A stretch of DNA of 64,000 nucleotides, from assembly GCF_024346395.1 (NCBI RefSeq), contig NZ_JAGQCW010000001.1, positions 992,001 through 1,056,000 on the forward strand, in the 5' to 3' direction. The stretch is from Cyanobium sp. AMD-g (GTDB lineage: Bacteria > Cyanobacteriota > Cyanobacteriia > PCC-6307 > Cyanobiaceae). The translations under genes and the position numbers were made by a program. Position 1 is the first letter of the stretch; each line of letters starts with the position of its first letter. Shown here piece after piece: positions 57,535 to 64,000 of this stretch. Under the pieces are notes generated by a model, which was not told the DNA's origin, did no database searches, and saw only the letters and a program-made list of their open reading frames with translations.

Positions 57535-58023
57535 ATGCAAGACGCCATCACCAACGTCATCAACCAGGCCGACGTCCAGGGGCTCTATCTCGACGGCGGC
57601 TCCATGGGGCGCCTCGAGCAGTACTTCGCCAGCGGTGAGCTGCGGGTGCGTGCCGCCGCCACCATCAGCGCCAACGCTTCGGCCATCATCAAGGAAGCCG
57701 TCGCCAAGGCCCTGCTCTACTCGGACATCACCCGTCCGGGCGGCAACATGTACACCACCCGTCGGTACGCGGCCTGCATCCGCGACCTCGACTACTACCT
57801 CCGCTACGCCACCTACGCCATGCTGGCCGGTGACACGTCGATCCTCGACGAGCGCGTGCTGAACGGCCTCAAGGAGACCTACAACTCCCTGGGTGTGCCC
57901 ATCGGCGCCACGGTGCAGTCGATCCAGGCCATGAAGGAAACCACCGCCTCCCTCGTCGGCCCCGATGCCGGTCGTGAGATGGGCGTCTACTTCGACTACA
58001 TCAGCTCCGGCCTGGGCAACTGA
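57535..58023 (+). CDS. apcB: Allophycocyanin beta subunit
   Basis: 162 residues. The bilin-binding Cys81 ([19 protein letters not shown]) and the normally methylated Asn71 (GGNMYTTRR) are both present. [20 protein letters not shown] is the ApcB N-terminus. It is the partner of ApcA in core discs. apcC starts 46 nt downstream. Confidence 0.97.
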   Translation: MQDAITNVINQADVQGLYLDGGSMGRLEQYFASGELRVRAAATISANASAIIKEAVAKALLYSDITRPGGNMYTTRRYAACIRDLDYYLRYATYAMLAGDTSILDERVLNGLKETYNSLGVPIGATVQSIQAMKETTASLVGPDAGREMGVYFDYISSGLGN

Positions 58024-58069
58024 TCCCCAGCAACGCCCCCACCACGGCACGTTTTCCGAGGATCACCCC

Positions 58070-58270
58070 ATGCGCCTGTTCAAGATCACGGCCTGCATCC
58101 CCTGCCCCGATAAGGCGCGCAGTCAAAGGGAACTGCAGAACACCTACTTCACCAAGTGGGTGCCTTATCACAGCTGGTTCGCTGAGCAGCAGCGGATCAT
58201 GAAGCAGGGCGGCAGGATCCTGAAGGTGGAACTGGCCACCGGCCGTCGTCAGCAGAACTGCGGCAACTGA
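58070..58270 (+). CDS. apcC: Allophycocyanin-associated core linker LC
   Basis: 66 residues, too short to be noticed easily, with the pattern MRLFKITACIPCPDKARSQR then QGGRILKVELATGRRQQN. It is the small 7.8-kDa linker that fills the centre of the peripheral allophycocyanin trimers. It ends the apc cluster and is followed by a strong terminator. Confidence 0.95.
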   Translation: MRLFKITACIPCPDKARSQRELQNTYFTKWVPYHSWFAEQQRIMKQGGRILKVELATGRRQQNCGN

Positions 58271-58295
58271 GTGCCCCTGGCACCATCGCTTCAGC

Positions 58296-58321
58296 GCCCG
58301 GCCCATGGCCGGGCTTTTTTG
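58296..58321 (+). terminator. Terminator of the apcABC operon
   Basis: An 8-bp perfect stem (58296-58303 with 58307-58314, GCCCGGCC/GGCCGGGC), a 3-nt loop and six to seven T. It lies 26 nt past the apcC stop, as expected for a highly expressed operon. Confidence 0.88.
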
Positions 58322-58398
58322 TGCCTCGACCCACGCCAACCCGCAGAGAAGGAGAAATGTTCGGCGTGACTCGACAAACCCGCCCTCGTCACGGCTGA

Positions 58399-59625
58399 AT
58401 GGGCCATTCCCGGATCCGTGCCGCGGCCTTGTCCACTTCTTCGCCACGCCTGCTCCACGGCCGCCCCGGCGCCGGCTTGATGCCGCTGCCCTGGCAGCAA
58501 TGGCCGGCAGAAGCCCGCCTGCTGCTGGGCCTGGTGGCCCTCTGGAGCCTGCTGGGCCTGCTGGTGCTCACCTCCGCCAGCTGGTGGGTGGCCGAACGGG
58601 AGATGGGAGACGGGGCCTACTACGTCAAGCGCCAGGCCATCTGGCTGGTGGCCAGTTGGGGGCTGCTCTGGCTGGCCATGCGCACGACGATGCGGCGCTG
58701 GCTGCACCTGGCGGCACCGGCCCTGCTGGTGGGCGCCCTGATGGTGGCCGCCACCCTCGTCGTCGGCACCACCGTCAACGGGGCCAGCCGCTGGCTGGTG
58801 CTCGGCCCCGTGCAGTTGCAGCCCTCGGAGCTGATCAAGCCCTTCATCGTGCTGCAGGGCGCCGTGATCTTCTCCCACTGGCGCCGCATCGCCCTTGACC
58901 AGAAACTTCTCTGGATCGGCATCTTCGGGGTGGTGATCCTGCTGATCCTCAAGCAGCCCAACCTGAGCACCGCCGCCCTGCTCGGCCTGCTGCTCTGGCT
59001 GATGGCCCTGGCCGGCGGACTGCCCCTGACGCTGCTGCTGGGGGCCGCCGGCGGCGGTGTCGTGCTGGGCAGCGTCAGCATCATGATCAACCCTTACCAG
59101 CTGGCCCGGGTGAGCTCCTTCCTGGATCCCTGGCGGGTCGCCCAAGGCGACGGCTACCAGCTCGTGCAGAGCCTGCTGGCCATCGGTTCGGGGGGGGTGC
59201 TCGGCTCGGGCTTCGGGCTGTCCACCCAGAAACTCCAGTACCTGCCGATCCAGACCACCGACTTCATCTTCGCCGTGTTTGCCGAGGAGTTCGGCTACAT
59301 CGGCTCGGTGATGCTGCTGTTGTTCCTGGTGATCTTCGGTTTCGTGGGTCTGAGGGTGGCCCTGGCCTGCCGCAGCAACCAGCATCGGCTGGTCGCCATC
59401 GGCTGCACCACCTTGCTGGTGGGCCAGTCGATCCTCAACATCGCCGTGGCCAGCGGCTCCATGCCCACCACCGGCCTGCCCCTGCCGATGATCAGCTACG
59501 GCGGCAACTCCCTGCTGAGCAGCCTCTTCCTGGCCGGGTTGCTGCTGCGCTGCTCCCTGGAGTCCTCCGGTCTCGAGCCGGTCCGTCCCCGGCGCCGGGC
59601 CCAACGGCCTGCCCCGATAGGCTGA
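58399..59625 (+). CDS. ftsW: FtsW/RodA-family cell division protein (SEDS)
   Basis: 408 residues from the ATG at 58399; an internal ATG at 58480 is an alternative start. About ten membrane helices. SEDS signatures: GASRWLVLGPVQLQPSELIK, VVILLILKQPNLSTAALLGL, TTDFIFAVFAEEFGYIGSVM and TTGLPLPMISYGGNSLLSSL. SEDS proteins are peptidoglycan glycosyltransferases for septum or elongation. The FtsW name is more likely than RodA in this genomic setting, but it is an inference. Confidence 0.88.
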   Translation: MGHSRIRAAALSTSSPRLLHGRPGAGLMPLPWQQWPAEARLLLGLVALWSLLGLLVLTSASWWVAEREMGDGAYYVKRQAIWLVASWGLLWLAMRTTMRRWLHLAAPALLVGALMVAATLVVGTTVNGASRWLVLGPVQLQPSELIKPFIVLQGAVIFSHWRRIALDQKLLWIGIFGVVILLILKQPNLSTAALLGLLLWLMALAGGLPLTLLLGAAGGGVVLGSVSIMINPYQLARVSSFLDPWRVAQGDGYQLVQSLLAIGSGGVLGSGFGLSTQKLQYLPIQTTDFIFAVFAEEFGYIGSVMLLLFLVIFGFVGLRVALACRSNQHRLVAIGCTTLLVGQSILNIAVASGSMPTTGLPLPMISYGGNSLLSSLFLAGLLLRCSLESSGLEPVRPRRRAQRPAPIG

Positions 59626-59650
59626 GCCCTGCTGCCACACCTGACCGGCC

Positions 59651-60379
59651 ATGCTCAGTTCCGGGCTGCCGTTCGCCGACTGGGCCCGCAGCAGTGAACT
59701 GCTGCTCCAGGGCTCCCTGTCCCACCCCGGCCCCCTGACCCTGGCGGTGGTGTTCAGCGGCGGCCTGCTGACCAGCCTCGGCCCCTGCTCCCTCTCGCTC
59801 CTGCCGGTCACCCTGGCCTACCTGGCCGGTTTCGGCACAGAGCCGCAGGGCCGTGCCCCCTGGCAGCGCAGCGTCAGCTTCGCCGCCGGCATCGTGGCGG
59901 CCCTGGTGCTGCTGGGCCTGGCCAGTGGCCTGATGGGTCGCCTCTACGGCCGCATCCCCGGCCAGCTGCCCCTGCTGGTGGCCGTCGTGGCCGTGGTGAT
60001 GGGGCTCAATCTGCTGGGCCTGGTGCGGCTGCCCCTGCCGGCCGGGCCCGACCCCGAGCGCTGGCGGCGGCTGGTGCCGGCGCCACTGGCCCCCCTGGCG
60101 GCTGGCCTGGCCTTCGGCCTGGCCGCCACTCCTTGCACCACCCCGGTGCTGGCCGTGCTGCTGGCCTGGATGGCCCAGAGCGGCCAGCCCCTCGTCGGCA
60201 TGCTGCTGCTCTGCAGCTTCGGTGCCGGCCAGGTGCTGCCCCTGCTGCTGGCCGGCACCGTGGCCGCCTCCCTGCCAGGCCTGCTGCAGCTGCGCCAACT
60301 CGGCCAGTGGGTGCCACCGATCAGTGGCGTGGTGCTGCTCGCCAGCGGCGGCCTCACCCTGCTGTCGGTGCTGCCATGA
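59651..60379 (+). CDS. ccdA: Cytochrome c biogenesis thiol-transfer protein CcdA
   Basis: 242 residues with six membrane segments. [20 protein letters not shown] carries the first redox Cys near residue 46, and [20 protein letters not shown] the second. It passes reducing equivalents across the thylakoid membrane to keep apocytochrome c thiols reduced. The stop overlaps the ccs1 ATG (ATGA), so the two are coupled. Confidence 0.94.
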   Translation: MLSSGLPFADWARSSELLLQGSLSHPGPLTLAVVFSGGLLTSLGPCSLSLLPVTLAYLAGFGTEPQGRAPWQRSVSFAAGIVAALVLLGLASGLMGRLYGRIPGQLPLLVAVVAVVMGLNLLGLVRLPLPAGPDPERWRRLVPAPLAPLAAGLAFGLAATPCTTPVLAVLLAWMAQSGQPLVGMLLLCSFGAGQVLPLLLAGTVAASLPGLLQLRQLGQWVPPISGVVLLASGGLTLLSVLP

Positions 60380-61695
60380 CCAGCACCACCACCGCCCCCT
60401 GGCGCCCCCTGCAGCGCCTGGCCGGCTGGATCTCCGACCTGCGCCTGGCCATCGGCCTGCTGCTGATCATCGCCCTGGCCAGCGGCGTCGGCACGGCCAT
60501 CCCCCAGAAGGAGGAGGCGGCCTTTTACCACCAGCTCTACGACCCCAAACCCTGGCTGGGCCTGCTGGGCGGCGACGGGGTGCTGCGCCTGCAGCTGGAC
60601 CACGTCTATTCCAGTGGCTGGTTCCTGGGCCTGCTGGCCTGGCTGGGCCTGTCCCTGATCCTGTGCAGCTGGCGTCGCCAGTGGCCCGCCCTGCAGGCCT
60701 CCCTGCGCTGGATCGACTACAGCAGCCCCCGCCAGCTGAGCAAGCTGAGCGTGGCCGAAACCTTCGTCACGGCCGAGCCCGTCGCCGGCCTGGAGCGGCT
60801 GGAGGCCGATCTGCGCCGTTCGGGCTGGCAGATCCGCCGCCAGGACGATCGCCTGGCGGCCCGCCGCGGCGTGCTGGGCCGGGTGGGCCCATTGCTCGTC
60901 CATGCCGGCATGGTGGTGCTGATGGTGGGGGCGGCCTGGGGCGCCCTGGGCGGCCAGCGCCTGGAGCGCTTCCTGGCCCCCGGCCGGGAGCTGGAACTGC
61001 TCGACAGCCGCGGCAGCACCCAGGTGACCCTGGCCCTCGACGACTTCCGCATCCAGCGGGATCCGGCCGGCCGGCCGGAGCAGTTCTCCTCCAGCCTGCG
61101 GCTGATCCCCCCCAGCGCCACCGCCCCCCCGACCACAGCCGCCATCAGCGTCAACCATCCCCTGCGTTACCGGGGCATGACCCTGTACCAGGCGGACTGG
61201 TCCCTGGCAACGATCAGCCTGCAACTGGGGCGCAGCCCGGTTCTTGAGCTGCCCCTGCAGAGCTTCCCCCAGCTTGGCGATCAACTCTGGGGGCTGGTGC
61301 TGCCCACCCGCCCCGATGGCTCCGAGCCGGTGCTGCTGAGCCTCACCAGCGAACAGGGGCCGGTGCAGGTATTCGGCCCCGACGGCGAGGCCCTGGCCCA
61401 GCTGGTGCCCGGTGGGGAGGCCCAGGAGGTGAAGGGTCTGCCGATCCGGGTGGCGAGCGTGCTGCCGGCCAGCGGCATCCTGCTCAAGCGCGATCCCGGC
61501 GTGCCCCTCGTCTACACCGGCTTCGCCATCGCCCTGCTGGGCGGCGGCCTCAGCCTGGTGGCCACCCGCCAGCTCTGGGCGATCGCCGATGGGTCCGGCG
61601 GCCGGCTGCACGTGGCGGGCCTCTGCAACCGCAACCTCACGGGCTTCGCCGCAGAGCTGCCGGCCCTGCTGCAGCAGCTCGAACCCCAGCCCTGA
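60376..61695 (+). CDS. ccs1: Cytochrome c maturation protein Ccs1/ResB (CcsB)
   Basis: 439 residues. ResB family: [81 protein letters not shown] large lumenal domain follows, then a final helix ([20 protein letters not shown]). With CcsA it forms the system II heme-attachment complex for c-type cytochromes such as PsbV. It is coupled to ccdA by a 4-nt overlap and is convergent with queF, with 1 nt between the stops. Confidence 0.93.
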   Translation: MTSTTTAPWRPLQRLAGWISDLRLAIGLLLIIALASGVGTAIPQKEEAAFYHQLYDPKPWLGLLGGDGVLRLQLDHVYSSGWFLGLLAWLGLSLILCSWRRQWPALQASLRWIDYSSPRQLSKLSVAETFVTAEPVAGLERLEADLRRSGWQIRRQDDRLAARRGVLGRVGPLLVHAGMVVLMVGAAWGALGGQRLERFLAPGRELELLDSRGSTQVTLALDDFRIQRDPAGRPEQFSSSLRLIPPSATAPPTTAAISVNHPLRYRGMTLYQADWSLATISLQLGRSPVLELPLQSFPQLGDQLWGLVLPTRPDGSEPVLLSLTSEQGPVQVFGPDGEALAQLVPGGEAQEVKGLPIRVASVLPASGILLKRDPGVPLVYTGFAIALLGGGLSLVATRQLWAIADGSGGRLHVAGLCNRNLTGFAAELPALLQQLEPQP

Positions 61696-61696
61696 C

Positions 61697-62113
61697 TCAG
61701 CAGGGCTGGCGCACCCCATGGCTGACCCGCACCACGGTGTGAACGTTGCCGCGGGGGTTGAAATCGGCCTCCAACTGCATCCAGGCCGGATCGCAGGCGG
61801 CCACCAGGTCGTCGAGGATCCGGTTGGCCGCCTCCTCGTGGGAGATCGAACGGTTGCGGTAGCTGTTGATATACAGCTTGAGCGCCTTGAGTTCCAGCAC
61901 CCGGGGCCCCGGCTGATAAAGCAGCCGCAGGACGGCGAAATCGGGATAACCGGAGAAGGGGCAGGTGCAGGTGAACTCCGGCAGCTCGATCGCCACTTCG
62001 TAGGGCCGCCCCAGCCGCGGATTGGGGAAACAGATCAGCTGCGCCTCGGCGATGGCCCGCTCGCCGTAGGGGGGCGTCACGGTCTGGGGCTCGTCGGCGA
62101 CACCGGAAGCCAT
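61697..62113 (-). CDS. queF: NADPH-dependent 7-cyano-7-deazaguanine reductase (QueF)
   Basis: 138 residues, the single-domain type. The catalytic Cys51 is in EFTCTCPFSGYPDFA, with Asp58 in place. LELKALKLYINSYRNRSISH and PRGNVHTVV are further family blocks. It reduces preQ0 to preQ1 in queuosine synthesis. It is divergent from glnB across 215 nt, a region that includes an NtcA box. Confidence 0.95.
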   Translation of the reverse strand: MASGVADEPQTVTPPYGERAIAEAQLICFPNPRLGRPYEVAIELPEFTCTCPFSGYPDFAVLRLLYQPGPRVLELKALKLYINSYRNRSISHEEAANRILDDLVAACDPAWMQLEADFNPRGNVHTVVRVSHGVRQPC

Positions 62114-62216
62114 GGTCAGGGGGACAGGGAAACGGATTTTGACCGTACAGGAGCTGTCGGATGGCGCGGAGACCCCTTCGGTGCTCCGGCCCGCCCGTCA
62201 GCAGCCCGGAGTTCAC

Positions 62217-62667
<451 letters not shown>

Positions 62668-62704
62668 GCCCGCTCCTGCCGGCCTGACCCTGGCCGAGGG
62701 CCCC

Positions 62705-63565
62705 TCAGCCCTCGGCCAGACTGTCCTTCGATGGTCTGTCCTTGGCAAGGGTGTCCTTCACCAGGGCTGCGATCCTGCCTGACCAGTCCGTCCCTTCGGC
62801 AGGAGGTTCGCCGCTTGCCCCGGGCGGGACCAGCCACAGCAGATATTCGTGGTTGCCGGCTGGCCCGGTCAGGGGTGAGGCCACCAGTCCGGCCGGATGC
62901 CAGGACAGCTCCCGGGCCGCCGCGATCACGGTGGCGATGGCATCGGCATGGGCGGCCGGATCCCGAACCACCCCCCCCTTGCCCACCCGCTGGCGGCCCA
63001 CCTCGAACTGGGGCTTGACCAGCAGCAGCGCTTCGCCGCCCTGCAGCAGCAGGGCCCGCAGGGCCGGCAGCACCCGGGTGAGGGAAATGAACGACACATC
63101 GGCGACGGCCAGGTCGGGCCACGGGTCCGCTTCGCCATAGAGGGCCTCCGGAGTGAGGTGGCGCAGGTTGGTGCGCTCCCGCAGCACCACCCGTTCATCC
63201 GTGCGCAGGCTCCAGGCCGTCTGGCCGTAGCCCACATCGATCCCGTATACCCTCACAGCCCCGTGCTGCAGCAGGCAGTCGCTGAAGCCGCCGGTGGAGA
63301 TGCCGCCGTCGAGGCACACCCGGCCTTCCACCTGGATCGGCAGGACCGCCAGGGCCCCCTCCAGCTTCTCGCCCCCCCGGGAGACGAACCGGGGCGGCTG
63401 CTCCACCTCCAGCACCAGGGAGTCGGCCACCTCGGTGCCGGGCTTGTCGAGCACTTCGCCGCCACCGCGCACCCGGCCCGCCCGGATCAGCTGCTGGGCC
63501 TGCTGGCGGCTGGCGACCAGCCCCAGATCCACCAGGCGGCGATCGAGCCGTTCCTTACGGGCCAT
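62705..63565 (-). CDS. TlyA-family RNA 2'-O-methyltransferase (S4 + FtsJ-like)
   Basis: 286 residues from the ATG at 63565. An N-terminal S4 domain (RLDRRLVDLGLVASRQQAQQ, LIRAGRV) is followed by an FtsJ-like Rossmann domain with VCLDGGISTGGFSDCLLQHG and VADVSFISLTRVLPALRALL. The motif DGGISTGGF is a variant of the usual DxGxSTGGF. TlyA enzymes methylate 16S/23S rRNA; some are annotated as hemolysins, which is probably misleading. It is convergent with glnB, 37 nt away. Confidence 0.9.
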   Translation of the reverse strand: MARKERLDRRLVDLGLVASRQQAQQLIRAGRVRGGGEVLDKPGTEVADSLVLEVEQPPRFVSRGGEKLEGALAVLPIQVEGRVCLDGGISTGGFSDCLLQHGAVRVYGIDVGYGQTAWSLRTDERVVLRERTNLRHLTPEALYGEADPWPDLAVADVSFISLTRVLPALRALLLQGGEALLLVKPQFEVGRQRVGKGGVVRDPAAHADAIATVIAAARELSWHPAGLVASPLTGPAGNHEYLLWLVPPGASGEPPAEGTDWSGRIAALVKDTLAKDRPSKDSLAEG

Positions 63566-63706
63566 GCTGCGTTTCGGCCATGGGTGCTGCCGCTCCACCG
63601 GCATGTTGTCATCGAACTGCCACCCAAACCGAACAAAAACCGATGACCGGAGGGTTCGACGCGGAACAGTCGCAGGATGGCTCCAGTCTTCCTCCGGTTT
63701 CATCCC

Positions 63707-63901
63707 ATGGCAGCCCCCGGATCCAACGTGGTGGAGCTGCTCCACCCCGGAAGCTTCGTGAGGCTGCGGGACCATCCGGAGGATCTGCCCCCCTTCCAGC
63801 TGATCCGCCGCCGCGGCACCCGCTGCTGGGTGCGGCAGCAGGCCTGGGGCTCGATGGTGCACCTGGAGCTCCCCTACCGTCGCCTCACCGCCGCCGCCTG
63901 A
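63707..63901 (+). CDS. Small conserved-looking protein upstream of purB
   Basis: 64 residues from the ATG at 63707; another in-frame ATG at 63677 adds ten residues. VVELLHPGSFVRLRDHPEDLPPFQL then RCWVRQQAWGSMVHLELPYR reads like a compact beta-barrel (SH3/Tudor-like). I believe similar short proteins occur in marine Synechococcus, but I cannot name the family. It lies between tlyA-like (divergent) and purB. Confidence 0.65.
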   Translation: MAAPGSNVVELLHPGSFVRLRDHPEDLPPFQLIRRRGTRCWVRQQAWGSMVHLELPYRRLTAAA

Positions 63902-63953
63902 GCCGGAGGGGGCGGCTCGATAGGTTGGTGGATCCTTCGCCACCGCCCGGCCC

Positions 63954-64000
63954 TTGATCGAGCGTTACACCCTCCCGGAGATGGGCGGCCTCTGGAGCGA
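63954..64000 (+). CDS. purB: Adenylosuccinate lyase, N-terminal codons only
   Basis: The window ends 47 nt into this gene. TTG at 63954 is followed by codons for IERYTLPEMGGLWS, which matches the N-terminus of cyanobacterial PurB (MIERYTLPEMGxLW). The call rests on only ~15 residues. PurB acts in purine synthesis, like purC and purD in this window. Confidence 0.72.
   Translation, partial: MIERYTLPEMGGLWS

Overview
The window comes from the chromosome of a GC-rich picocyanobacterium of the Cyanobium/Synechococcus type. The evidence is an allophycocyanin core operon (apcE-apcA-apcB-apcC), psbV (cytochrome c-550 of photosystem II), a complete kaiABC clock locus, the cyanobacterial F-type ATP synthase order (atp1-a-c-b'-b-delta-alpha-gamma), an NblS/Hik33-type kinase next to purD, a cyanobacterial PII protein and a system II cytochrome c maturation pair. 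Gene density is high. Many neighbours overlap by 1-4 nt (ATGA, GTGA, TTGA), and several genes use TTG or GTG starts. I see no rRNA, tRNA, CRISPR array, insertion sequence or phage module.

Layout. 1-9.6 kb: end of serA, prmA, a plant-type ferredoxin, a small conserved-looking protein, psbV, RNase Z, a SpoIID-like secreted protein, nagB, a YebC-type regulator, truB, a VUT-family transporter, then rpmA and rplU. 9.7-18.0 kb: kaiA-kaiB-kaiC; convergent to it purD-nblS; divergent from purD a membrane-anchored unknown translationally coupled to purC. 18.0-24.5 kb: an envelope operon bamA-lpxC-fabZ-lpxA-lpxB-msrA. 24.5-32.7 kb: small unknowns, pepA, an HhH/GIY-YIG pair, an atypical LuxR-type regulator, a DUF1825-like protein, an FAD amine oxidase, tyrS and pyrF. 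32.7-40.2 kb: a PAS-GGDEF-EAL protein, a membrane gene broken by a frameshift in a run of seven G, a peroxiredoxin, a DUF1993-like gene, and a tight four-gene operon (2OG-Fe(II)-oxygenase-like, [2Fe-2S] ferredoxin, small protein, DUF3326-like).

40.4-45.9 kb reads like an accessory island. It is AT-richer, has small orphan proteins with good Shine-Dalgarno sequences, a DUF4336-like protein, a zinc-less MDR oxidoreductase and an HD-GYP protein, with a 363-nt stretch that has no recognisable gene. 45.9-52.2 kb: a PPC/DUF296 protein convergent onto the ATP synthase operon. 52.2-58.3 kb: a methyltransferase divergent from the apc operon. 58.4-64.0 kb: ftsW, ccdA, ccs1, queF, glnB (with a perfect NtcA box upstream), a TlyA-like methyltransferase, a small protein, and the first codons of purB.

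Much of the window is housekeeping: photosynthetic antenna and electron carriers, energy conversion, lipid A and outer-membrane assembly, purine/pyrimidine synthesis, circadian timing and nitrogen/high-light signalling. The parts that ordinary annotation does not explain best are the 2OG-oxygenase/ferredoxin/DUF3326 operon (37.8-40.2 kb), the HhH/GIY-YIG pair (26.7-28.0 kb), the island (40.4-45.9 kb), the G7 frameshift gene (35.2-36.4 kb) and a tandem hairpin repeat inside the ATP synthase operon (51.65 kb).
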